Under the pieces are notes generated by a model. That model made no database searches. It was not told where the DNA came from and worked only from the letters and a program-made list of their open reading frames with translations. DNA of 11,733 bases from Chloroflexota bacterium (GTDB lineage Bacteria; Chloroflexota; Anaerolineae; J102): contig PIVW01000150.1 in assembly GCA_003353825.1 (NCBI GenBank), positions 1-11,733 on the forward strand. The letters run 5' to 3'. The position numbers and the translations under genes are program-made. Of this stretch, positions 5,391-11,733 are shown in pieces. Within the stretch, counting starts at the first letter, position 1. Each line of letters begins with the position of its first letter.

Positions 5391-6177
5391 GCAAACGTGT
5401 ACGCAACCAATTCGCTAACGGCTTTGCCGAAGGTCGATCTTTGATCAATCCTTCAAGCTTGGCAAAGGCCTCAGGAAGTGAGGTTTCGGAGTCTGTCAGA
5501 ACTTCGCCAAAGGCCGCTGCCGACTCTTTAAGGGCATAACGAATGGGCAAGGGCAAGCCCACCAATAAGGCTGAAGATTCAGCTGCCGCCGCATAAAGAA
5601 TGGCGTCATCTGAGTGAGGCTGTTGAGGCGTTTCTAGCAAGGTGATGACACGGCGCTCAGAGAGTTGAGCCAGTGCATTTGAGAAGGATTCAACCACATC
5701 AGGGTTCCCTGTTTCAGCCGCCAATATCGAGGCCTGACTAAAGCAATAATCCCCGACCAAAATCGATGTCCCCAACAGAGCTCTAACATGATTGTTCAGG
5801 GTCACCGCACCGCGTGGGATGATGTCATGCACATTGACCGCAAGATGTAGCATTTCGATGGCTGCAGCCAGTGCAATGCGGCTGCTCTCATGGCTATGCC
5901 CTAGACGGCTTGTACTTAGCACGATAATGGCGCGCGGATAGTGGTCGTGTACATGCTCGGCCAGCACACTATCTACAAAAGGATACTCACTCTGAATCGC
6001 CTTTTGCATACGTTGCCGCACCAGCGCCAGATCATCCCCCAGAACACGTCCCAGGTTCGACTCGACCACTGCCGTCGGAGACACTCGCTCCAAACTAGCT
6101 TTATCAGGTATCATAAAATGGCTGCTATCGCTTGAGAAAGGTTGCATCAATCCTGTGAATAATACCACAGGGAGCAT
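5383..6177 (-). CDS. Polyprenyl synthetase homologue lacking catalytic motifs
   Basis: The all-alpha fold of trans-prenyl diphosphate synthases is recognisable in AAAIEMLHLAVNVHDIIPRGAV and the downstream ALLGTSILVGDYCFSQASILAAETG, with a later LYAAAAESSALLVGLPLPI helix. The first aspartate-rich motif (normally HDDxxD...RRG) reads VHDIIPRG, leaving one Asp; the GKxxRP diphosphate-binding motif is reduced to HYPRA; the usual KT(A) is replaced by ES; and the second DDxxD motif is absent, the protein ending at about 265 residues instead of about 320. So it probably does not make prenyl diphosphate itself; it could be a non-catalytic partner of a heteromeric synthase or a decaying paralogue. The start is uncertain: I used the ATG at 6175-6177, but ATG codons at 6147 and 6114 are also possible and none has a good ribosome binding site. 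Confidence 0.75.
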   Translation of the reverse strand: MLPVVLFTGLMQPFSSDSSHFMIPDKASLERVSPTAVVESNLGRVLGDDLALVRQRMQKAIQSEYPFVDSVLAEHVHDHYPRAIIVLSTSRLGHSHESSRIALAAAIEMLHLAVNVHDIIPRGAVTLNNHVRALLGTSILVGDYCFSQASILAAETGNPDVVESFSNALAQLSERRVITLLETPQQPHSDDAILYAAAAESSALLVGLPLPIRYALKESAAAFGEVLTDSETSLPEAFAKLEGLIKDRPSAKPLANWLRTRLPV

Positions 6178-6219
6178 GGGCAACAAAGTGAAGTTCGTTC
6201 CATGTCGCGATATTTAAGA

Positions 6220-6248
6220 TTGACGCATTTGGCGCGATCTTCTAGAAT
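6220..6248 (+). promoter_or_regulatory. Strong sigma70-type promoter of fpg, predicting a leaderless mRNA
   Basis: TTGACG (6220-6225), 17 bases, TAGAAT (6243-6248): five of six consensus bases in each hexamer and optimal spacing. A transcription start about seven bases after the -10 box falls at or next to the A of the fpg ATG at 6256, where there is no Shine-Dalgarno. Confidence 0.7.
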
Positions 6249-6255
6249 CCTCTTT

Positions 6256-7068
6256 ATGCCGGAACTACCCGAAGTACAAACGATCTTGGACGCATTATTT
6301 CCACAGATCATTGATCAGCCGATTATGGACGTGTCGGTGTTGTGGGAAGGCGTGATAGATCGCCCCGAAACAACCCTATTCGTTGCCTGGATGAAAAACC
6401 GACGGGTGGTATCAGCATATCGGCGGGGTAAATATATGTTGTTCGGGCTAGACGATGGGCGCTGGCTTGTCATGCATTTGCGTATGACGGGTGAGATGCG
6501 TGTGATCCCAAACTCCGATCCCTATCACAAGCACGACCGTTTGGTCTTCCACCTGGCAGACGGACGAGATTGGCGATTCAAAGACATGCGTAAATTCGGC
6601 CGCGCCTATCTGGTAGAAGATGTGCAAGAGGTAATATTCAAACTTGGCCCCGAACCCTTGAGCGCTGATTTTTCGGCTGCACACTTGCAAAAGAGCCTGT
6701 CCGCACGCACTGCCCCGATCAAATCACTCCTCTTGGACCAGCGTCTTGTTGCCGGTATTGGCAATATTTACGCCGATGAAGCTCTCTTTCGGGCGCGCTT
6801 ACACCCCTTGCGGCAAGGTGGGTCCCTTTCAGCCGCAGAGGTGGACCAATTGGTCGAGGCAATACAGGCGGTGATCCAACAGGCACTATCTGAGATGGGC
6901 ACAACATTGCGAGATTACCGCCGCCCAGATGGCTCAACCGGTGAGTTTCAAAATAGTTTGCTGGTTTTTCGACGTACTGGCGAACCTTGCCCTTCCTGCG
7001 GTACACCTATAATCCGAATTGTTGTAGGCGGGCGCAGTACACACTTCTGCTCGAAAGAGCAACAGTAG
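6256..7068 (+). CDS. mutM: Formamidopyrimidine-DNA glycosylase (Fpg/MutM)
   Basis: Bifunctional glycosylase/AP lyase excising 8-oxoguanine and formamidopyrimidines from DNA. The 270 residues start MPELPEV: P2 becomes the N-terminal catalytic proline and E3 the acid. Other hallmarks are K59 in RRGKYMLF, HLRMTGE at 74-80, DMRKFGR at 110-116, the H2TH segment with GIGNIYADEALF at 167-178 (N170), TTLRDYR, and C-terminal zinc-finger parts C245-PS-C248, R260 and C265. The fourth zinc ligand, normally Cys three residues after C265, is Glu (E268 in CSKEQQ). The start at 6256 is fixed by the required MPELPE terminus and by the promoter; a longer in-frame start at 6202 lies upstream of that promoter. 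Divergent from the prenyl-synthetase homologue, followed by a lipoprotein gene after 108 bases. Confidence 0.96.
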   Translation: MPELPEVQTILDALFPQIIDQPIMDVSVLWEGVIDRPETTLFVAWMKNRRVVSAYRRGKYMLFGLDDGRWLVMHLRMTGEMRVIPNSDPYHKHDRLVFHLADGRDWRFKDMRKFGRAYLVEDVQEVIFKLGPEPLSADFSAAHLQKSLSARTAPIKSLLLDQRLVAGIGNIYADEALFRARLHPLRQGGSLSAAEVDQLVEAIQAVIQQALSEMGTTLRDYRRPDGSTGEFQNSLLVFRRTGEPCPSCGTPIIRIVVGGRSTHFCSKEQQ

Positions 7069-7176
7069 CAGACATTTATTGGTACATCAGCAGAAGTAGC
7101 GTGGGGAACCATGCAGAAGGATAATGGGCTAAGCGGCCGCCGTTTCTCTCTGGCCTCTACACAAAGGATTGCCGTC

Positions 7177-8814
7177 ATGCGAATCATGAGAAAGATATGG
7201 GCTTTGGTTGTTGTGGCTGGTCTACTGGCGGGGTGCTCCGTTCCCTACCCACCCTGCGAACTCTCTTCGCTCATCTACCCTTCTGGAATCAGATTGCAGG
7301 GCGATACGCTGAGATTGGGTATCATCGATGCCAGCAGCCGCTTTCCCTTTGATTTACCAGAGCCACTGCGCCAATCACGGGCGAAACTGGTCATGTTGGA
7401 TGATGTGCGTTGGGGATTTGTAGAGCCAGAGCCGCCGCAAGAGGACGTTCACTTCTATGAGTGGGATGATGAGATCGTGGCCTTGGATACTCGCGTCCAG
7501 ACTTATCAACAGGCTGGTTTCGAATTAGTCATCGTCTTGCGAGCCTGGAATACCTGGGCACGTGCTGTATCACCTCAAGGTGGTTTGGCTGCCGCTGCCG
7601 CATCCACGCCACCAAGAGTTGAATACCGTGCCGACTATGCTGCCTGGGTAGAGGCAGTGGTTGAACGGTATGACGGCGATGGGGTTGATGACTATCGGGG
7701 TCTGGTCGATACAGATGGGGATGGTAGCGTCGATCCGATACGCTACTACCAGATCGAAACCGATGCTGTGTCCGGCATCTGGTGGCAGGGCGCAACACCT
7801 GAACAGGCGGTCTCTGACTACCTCTTTTTGCTTGACGCAGCCGCAGAAGCGGCGCGCAGAGCATCACCACAAGCTACGATCTTGCTGGCAAGTATCCCTG
7901 GCCTGGATCTGCTGGACCAGTTTCCAACGCCAGAAGGTTTAGAGGACATCGTTACAAATATCGATCCTGCCGTTTGTGGCGCTATCGTTGCCTATGCCGA
8001 ACTCCTGCAAGCAGAAAACGCCTATGACATCGCAACAGTCAGCAGTGCAGCCGATTACACAGGGCTCGCAACTTTATCCGATTGGATAGCGACACTGGCG
8101 GGACGTCCACTCGAGGTGTGGATCACAGGCTCAACCTCTGCTCCTGCACTCACAGCCGACCCACAATCACTCTCGGTCAATCCTCTGTTTCCAGGCAGTG
8201 GTGAATCACTCTGGGCCAATCTGCAACAAAGAGACGACGCCACCGAGCAATGGTATCAGGCAGAACAGGCACGCCTGAGCGTCAAGAAATGGGTCTATGC
8301 TGCCTGGAGCGGTTTCGATGCTCTCATCGTAGGGTTGGAACAAGACCGACCCCTTTTGGAGAATCCTACACTTGGCAGGCGTGACCTCGCATTTCAGGGC
8401 ATGTTAGATCAGGCCGATGGCTTGGTAGCGCCAGGGCAACGCCCTGTGATCCCGGCATTGGCGTTGGCGCAGGCTCAGCTAAGCGGTTATACGGCGATAA
8501 GACAACTGGCAGGATTAGGGGATGGCGTCGAAGCTTTTGAATTACTGCTGGAAGGCTCGCCTGTCTATGTGCTCTGGTATGACGATGGTATCGGCCAAGG
8601 CCCGCACGACGTCCCCGTCTCTACCACTGTACATCTACCCGTACGGGCTTCGAAGTTTACAGCGCTAACAGTCCCTACCAAACGTGGTCAACAGGGGCCC
8701 GAAATCGACATTCTCTACGCCGATGATGGTATTTTGGATATGACATTGACGGAAACACCTGTCATTCTACGAGGTGAATGGGCTGCCCTGTACTGGCCAC
8801 GCATTCAGCAATGA
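7177..8814 (+). CDS. Lipoprotein with a glycosidase-like TIM barrel and altered active site
   Basis: MRIMRKIWALVVVAGLLAGC is a lipoprotein signal peptide with lipobox LAGC; C20 should be lipidated and the protein anchored outside the membrane. I chose the ATG at 7177 (aaagga eight bases upstream) over 7111, which adds 22 residues before the signal peptide. The 545-residue protein resembles clan GH-A glycosidases: a strand with VRWGFVEPEP, a segment AAWVEAVVERYDGDGVDDY, an Asp-rich DTDGDGSVDP likely to bind calcium, then YYQIETDAVSGIWWQGATPEQ, which aligns with the canonical WQIENEP...WWGTPEE. In that motif the acid/base NE is TD (T195, D196), and the nucleophile strand, usually WITE, reads WITG (G318). 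A C-terminal beta region (SPVYVLWYDDG) follows. It may bind sugars without cleaving them. Not assigned to a numbered family. Confidence 0.8.
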   Translation: MRIMRKIWALVVVAGLLAGCSVPYPPCELSSLIYPSGIRLQGDTLRLGIIDASSRFPFDLPEPLRQSRAKLVMLDDVRWGFVEPEPPQEDVHFYEWDDEIVALDTRVQTYQQAGFELVIVLRAWNTWARAVSPQGGLAAAAASTPPRVEYRADYAAWVEAVVERYDGDGVDDYRGLVDTDGDGSVDPIRYYQIETDAVSGIWWQGATPEQAVSDYLFLLDAAAEAARRASPQATILLASIPGLDLLDQFPTPEGLEDIVTNIDPAVCGAIVAYAELLQAENAYDIATVSSAADYTGLATLSDWIATLAGRPLEVWITGSTSAPALTADPQSLSVNPLFPGSGESLWANLQQRDDATEQWYQAEQARLSVKKWVYAAWSGFDALIVGLEQDRPLLENPTLGRRDLAFQGMLDQADGLVAPGQRPVIPALALAQAQLSGYTAIRQLAGLGDGVEAFELLLEGSPVYVLWYDDGIGQGPHDVPVSTTVHLPVRASKFTALTVPTKRGQQGPEIDILYADDGILDMTLTETPVILRGEWAALYWPRIQQ

Positions 8815-8864
8815 TGCTCTGAATGTTAAACAAGCACGAATAGACTGAGCACATTCCCAGGCCA

Positions 8865-10658
8865 TTATAGCGCTTCAGTTTTGCCATCCTTTAGCATCCC
8901 CAGCATCTCATCGACTGGTCGGGTGTTAATCACATCAATGGGCGTAAGCCAGGCGCGGCGGGCGGTATGAACGCCATAGGTCATCAAATCCATATCTTCT
9001 ATGGAATGGGCGTCTGTATTGATGGCGATCTTGCAGCCCAGCTCAACTGCGCGCCGTGTGTAGACATCATTGAGATCCAGCCGGGAGGGGTGGGCGTTGA
9101 TCTCTACCACGGTTCCGGTCTCAGCGCAGGCATGTAACACCCGTTCGACATCGAGATCGCTGGGAGGTCTCCGCCCAAGTAGACGCCCTGTGGGATGGCC
9201 CAGGATATCGACATGAGGGTTGCGCACGGCGGTCAAACAACGTTCGGTGATGATGCCTCGCTCCTGGCGCAAACTGCTGTGGATGCTTGCTACGACGACA
9301 TCGAGATCGGCCAGGACATCATCAGCTAATCCCAACGTACCATCCGCCAAAACTTCCAATTCTGTGCCACGAAGCAAGCGGAAGTTGACGCCATCTTCCT
9401 TCCAGCGTTCGTTCAGTCGTCTGATATCAGCCGCCTGTTGGCTCAACCGCTCTGCGTCCAACCCCCCCACGATACCCAACCCCACGCTGTGATCACAGAC
9501 CGACCAGTAGGTATACCCTAATCGCATGGCATTCTCGGCCATTCCCTCGATACCGACAGTACCATCGCTCCAGGTGCTGTGGCCATGTAATTCGCCCTGA
9601 ATATCGTCCAGTGTCAACAAATCGGGCAGTGTGCCTGCGCCTGCCGCCCGCATCTCACCCCGATCTTCTCGCAATTCCGGCGGCATCCACTCCATTCCCA
9701 AGAATTCGTACAAAGCTGCTTCTGTTTGAAAAAAGCGTTCTTCCCCTTCAGGTACATCACCTCGTCCGATGGCTGTGAGCGCATACTCGTTCAGGCTCCA
9801 GCCCTGTTTCAGAGCTATCTCGCGCAGCGCAACATTGTGCTCTTTGCTCCCGGTGAAATACTGAAGCGCTGTACCCCAGTGTTTGCCTTCCACCACCCGC
9901 AGATCGCATTCCAGGCCGTTAGCCAGACGCGCGCGATTCTTGGTAACACCGGCCGTGACCACATCCACGACTTGCGGTAGCGCCTGAAATGCCGATCTCA
10001 GAGCCTCGGTATCCTCACTCACAGCCAGGATATCGAGATCGCCGATGGTCTCCTTCCAGCGCCTTACACTACCGGCAGGTTCGATCTTTGCTGCAACGCC
10101 GTCAGGCAAGCCCGAGCGTAAGCCTGCTATTAGATCGAGCACTGCCGGCCGAGCTACCCCCAATGGTATGCGTTCATCTTTCCCTTGTTCCAGCAAGGCG
10201 ATGCCCTTGAGAATCTTCTCTTCTGATTTAGCGCCAAAACCTTTTAGAGGACGAAGTTGTTGTGCCTGCGCCGCTGCTTTCAGCGCCTCGATGCTGGTGA
10301 TGTCCAGCTCGTGCCAGAGCCTGGCCGCTTTTTTGGGGCCCATATCAGGCACGCGCATCATGTCAACAACGCCAAGCGGCACTTCTTTTTTCAACTCTTC
10401 CAGAAACTCGATCTGGCCAGTATCTAGCAATTGGCCAACATCTACGGCGATGCCCTTCCCGACATTTGGGATTTTTGTCAGTTCGCCGGCAGCGTAGATA
10501 CCGTTGATATCTTGTCCTTCGTTTTCGATGCTCTCCGCCGCGTTTTTGAAAGCGAGAACGCGAAAACGGTTTTCACCTTCGATCAATAGGATATCGCCGA
10601 TCAGGCGCAGTTGTCTGGCGACTTCTATGTTGGTAAGTCGTGTGGTTGATTGGGGCAT
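8865..10658 (-). CDS. polX: DNA polymerase/3'-5' exonuclease PolX (Pol X core plus PHP domain)
   Basis: Bacterial PolX fills short gaps and trims 3' ends in base excision repair. Domains in order (597-residue form): N-terminal 8-kDa-like region ([28 protein letters not shown]), helix-hairpin-helix segments [12 protein letters not shown] and [13 protein letters not shown], a nucleotidyltransferase core [18 protein letters not shown] with catalytic D207 and D209 and third Asp D252 in ECDLRVV, the YFTGSKEHN motif, then the PHP domain with HGHS (H358, H360), [29 protein letters not shown] and NTDAHS. All expected metal ligands look present, so both activities may be intact. I used the ATG at 10656-10658, which puts the conserved TNIEVA near the start; an ATG at 10694 would add 12 residues and overlap the neighbouring gene by 7 bases. 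Neither has a Shine-Dalgarno. Convergent with the lipoprotein gene. Confidence 0.95.
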   Translation of the reverse strand: MPQSTTRLTNIEVARQLRLIGDILLIEGENRFRVLAFKNAAESIENEGQDINGIYAAGELTKIPNVGKGIAVDVGQLLDTGQIEFLEELKKEVPLGVVDMMRVPDMGPKKAARLWHELDITSIEALKAAAQAQQLRPLKGFGAKSEEKILKGIALLEQGKDERIPLGVARPAVLDLIAGLRSGLPDGVAAKIEPAGSVRRWKETIGDLDILAVSEDTEALRSAFQALPQVVDVVTAGVTKNRARLANGLECDLRVVEGKHWGTALQYFTGSKEHNVALREIALKQGWSLNEYALTAIGRGDVPEGEERFFQTEAALYEFLGMEWMPPELREDRGEMRAAGAGTLPDLLTLDDIQGELHGHSTWSDGTVGIEGMAENAMRLGYTYWSVCDHSVGLGIVGGLDAERLSQQAADIRRLNERWKEDGVNFRLLRGTELEVLADGTLGLADDVLADLDVVVASIHSSLRQERGIITERCLTAVRNPHVDILGHPTGRLLGRRPPSDLDVERVLHACAETGTVVEINAHPSRLDLNDVYTRRAVELGCKIAINTDAHSIEDMDLMTYGVHTARRAWLTPIDVINTRPVDEMLGMLKDGKTEAL

Positions 10659-10687
10659 TGTCGATGCGGGTTGGAAACAAGAATTGG

Positions 10688-11487
10688 TTAGCATAGTGCG
10701 GCGGCAGTCAACAGCTGATCAGTCCATCTTACTGCTTCATCTGCCAAAGATGGTGTAGGGGGCTTGGTATAATCGATACGCAAATTATAGACTGCACGAT
10801 CGTAGAGATCATGCAAGAGCCTTGTGATATCTAGCTTGAGTTCCTCATCAGCTTTCTGCAAAGGAATCGGGATCTCTGATATCGGATGTTGCACATCGAA
10901 GGGATAAAGATCGGCATGTGGGCGCTGCCATCCCCGGCTGACCAAAATGCGGTAATCGCTTTCGGGAATTTCTCCACGCAAAGGTGGAGGTTCCCCTGAA
11001 CGCAAAAGATCGATTTCCACCAGACTCGTAATCGAAACCAAACTTCTTTCTCGTTTTGTAAGGTAATCCACATACCCCCGGCTGCCGGAACGCTTATTCC
11101 CCGGAGAGAGGATCTCGATCACAGTGACCGCATAACCTCGTTCGGCATCTCGCACCTCAAGATATCGCTCTGTGATCCTGTTGAGAACGGGCACTTGCAC
11201 AGCCACTGGCGAATAGGTGAGTGCTGATTCAGCAACGACATGTGCAATAGGTGTGGCATCATGTGAACCAGTGATGGCTACATCTGCCCGCCCTAGAAAC
11301 GTATCTGGGACTGCTGATGAGATGTAGGTACGTTCTTCAACTGCTACTACATAGCGTGGGCTGACTCTAGAGGCCAAATCATCCCGAATTGCCGAGATTT
11401 CTCGGGAACCAGCCAGGACCGATGGTCCGGTTGGCGACTTTGGTGCACTCAAATGAGTGTCCGGATGCCTGCGTTTGCGCACGGGAG
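10688..11487 (-). pseudogene. DUF4058-family gene with frameshifted, start-less 5' end
   Basis: The main frame gives about 257 residues typical of DUF4058 (function unknown): AIRDDLASRVSPRYVVAVEERTYI, VAVQVPVLNRITERYLEVRD, VIEILSPGNKR, YLTKRERSL, LVEIDLLRSGE and a C-terminal PLQKADEELKLDITRLLHDLYDRAVY. Family members begin MPSPFPGMDPYLE. Here DTHLSAP (from 11461) matches DPYLEAP, but the preceding GM lies in another frame: ggcatccggac would read GMD if two bases were removed, and upstream in that frame comes PCANA with CTC at 11485-11487 where ATG is expected. So the 5' end appears damaged by a 2-base insertion and loss of the start. In its own frame the region upstream of 11461 is antisense to the trpE leader and shows no homology. 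A shortened protein from an internal start cannot be excluded. Confidence 0.65.
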
Positions 11488-11534
11488 GTTCACCCAATAG
11501 ATAGTTAGCTGAAACCGAACCCAACCGTCTCCAG

Positions 11535-11565
11535 ACCTGCCATCCGTGCCGATGGTGGGTTTTTT
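11535..11565 (+). terminator. Intrinsic terminator in the trpE leader, likely attenuator
   Basis: acctgccatc (11535-11544) pairs with gatggtgggt (11551-11560) over ten positions, two of them G-U, with a 6-base loop, followed by six T (11560-11565). It stands 55 bases upstream of the trpE ATG on the same strand, with only a - strand gene further upstream, so it most likely controls read-through into trpE. An alternative pairing of aaccca (near 11517-11522) with tgggtt would break the stem. A weak promoter candidate, TTGCGC-17-TAGATA, is at 11475-11503. Confidence 0.7.
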
Positions 11566-11620
11566 GTTTCCCCCCGGCCGGATCGCAGCTCCCTGAGAGA
11601 CTCACCCAGTGGAGGCCGCG

Positions 11621-11733
11621 ATGATCTCGCCCACAAGCACCGAATATATCGATCAAACCCGCGTGGGATACCAGGTCCCCGTGCGCACCACCATTCCCGC
11701 CGACCTGGAGACCCCCGTTTCGGTCTACCTGAA
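11621..11733 (+). CDS. trpE: Anthranilate synthase component I, N-terminal fragment
   Basis: The visible 37 residues contain EYIDQTRVGYQVPVRTTIPADLETPVSVYL, the typical opening of TrpE, whose product combines chorismate and ammonia (from the TrpG subunit) to anthranilate, the first step of tryptophan synthesis. The gene continues beyond the right edge. The ATG at 11621 has ggagg five bases upstream. It probably heads a trp operon, preceded by a terminator-type leader. Confidence 0.88.
   Translation, partial: MISPTSTEYIDQTRVGYQVPVRTTIPADLETPVSVYL

Noticed and set aside
6202..6255. Longer Fpg starting at 6202
   Set aside because: It would hide the essential N-terminal proline and begins upstream of the predicted promoter.
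8815..8864. Terminator between the lipoprotein and polX genes
   Set aside because: The inverted repeats gaatgt/acattc and tgctc/gagca cross each other and have no T run; not convincing.
11475..11620. T-box riboswitch before trpE
   Set aside because: The conserved T-box sequence (TGGnACCGCG type) is not found upstream of the terminator.
11488..11656. N-terminal extension of the DUF4058 frame over the trpE leader
   Set aside because: The residues have no family similarity and the segment is antisense to the trpE ribosome binding site and attenuator.

Overview
The window looks like chromosomal DNA of an uncultured or poorly known member of the Chloroflexota, perhaps an Anaerolineae/Caldilineae relative. 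This is inferred from the style of the ferredoxin, the TrpE N-terminus, a DUF4058 gene and the CitE/MaoC pair; there is no rRNA or marker gene to prove it. I see no phage, transposase, integrase, CRISPR or defence genes. Genes are short units on alternating strands, mostly metabolic or DNA-repair functions, and four of the gene junctions are convergent.

Left part (1-4435): the 3' end of an unrecognised + strand gene that enters the window through an 18-bp tandem repeat (hexapeptide SGASIA). Then an octamer repeat element; a two-gene - strand operon (MaoC-type hydratase followed by a CitE-type lyase, stop/start overlapping by one base) that probably acts on C5 dicarboxylyl-CoA esters; a divergent + strand Bcp/PrxQ peroxiredoxin; and two - strand genes, a ribokinase-like PfkB kinase preceded by an extended-SDR gene lacking about 95 internal codons.

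Middle (4436-8864): a 345-base leader holding a 13-bp perfect palindrome in front of a dicluster ferredoxin with an Asp at a cysteine ligand position; a hairpin terminator; a second copy of the octamer repeat element; a - strand polyprenyl-synthetase homologue that has lost its catalytic motifs; a divergent fpg/mutM whose strong promoter predicts a leaderless mRNA and whose zinc finger lacks the fourth Cys; and a lipoprotein with a glycosidase-like fold and altered catalytic positions.

Right part (8865-11733): a PolX-type polymerase with a PHP nuclease domain (- strand), a DUF4058 gene whose 5' end is frameshifted and lacks a proper start, and the first 37 codons of trpE (+ strand) behind a strong intrinsic terminator that looks like an attenuator.

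No single new system is evident. The most distinctive features are the octamer repeat elements sitting at convergent gene junctions and supplying stop codons to the genes that run into them, and the number of degraded or pseudo-enzymatic proteins in a short stretch: the SDR, the prenyl synthetase, the glycosidase-like lipoprotein, the Fpg zinc finger and DUF4058. fpg and polX are both base-excision-repair type functions but lie on opposite strands and are not in an operon.
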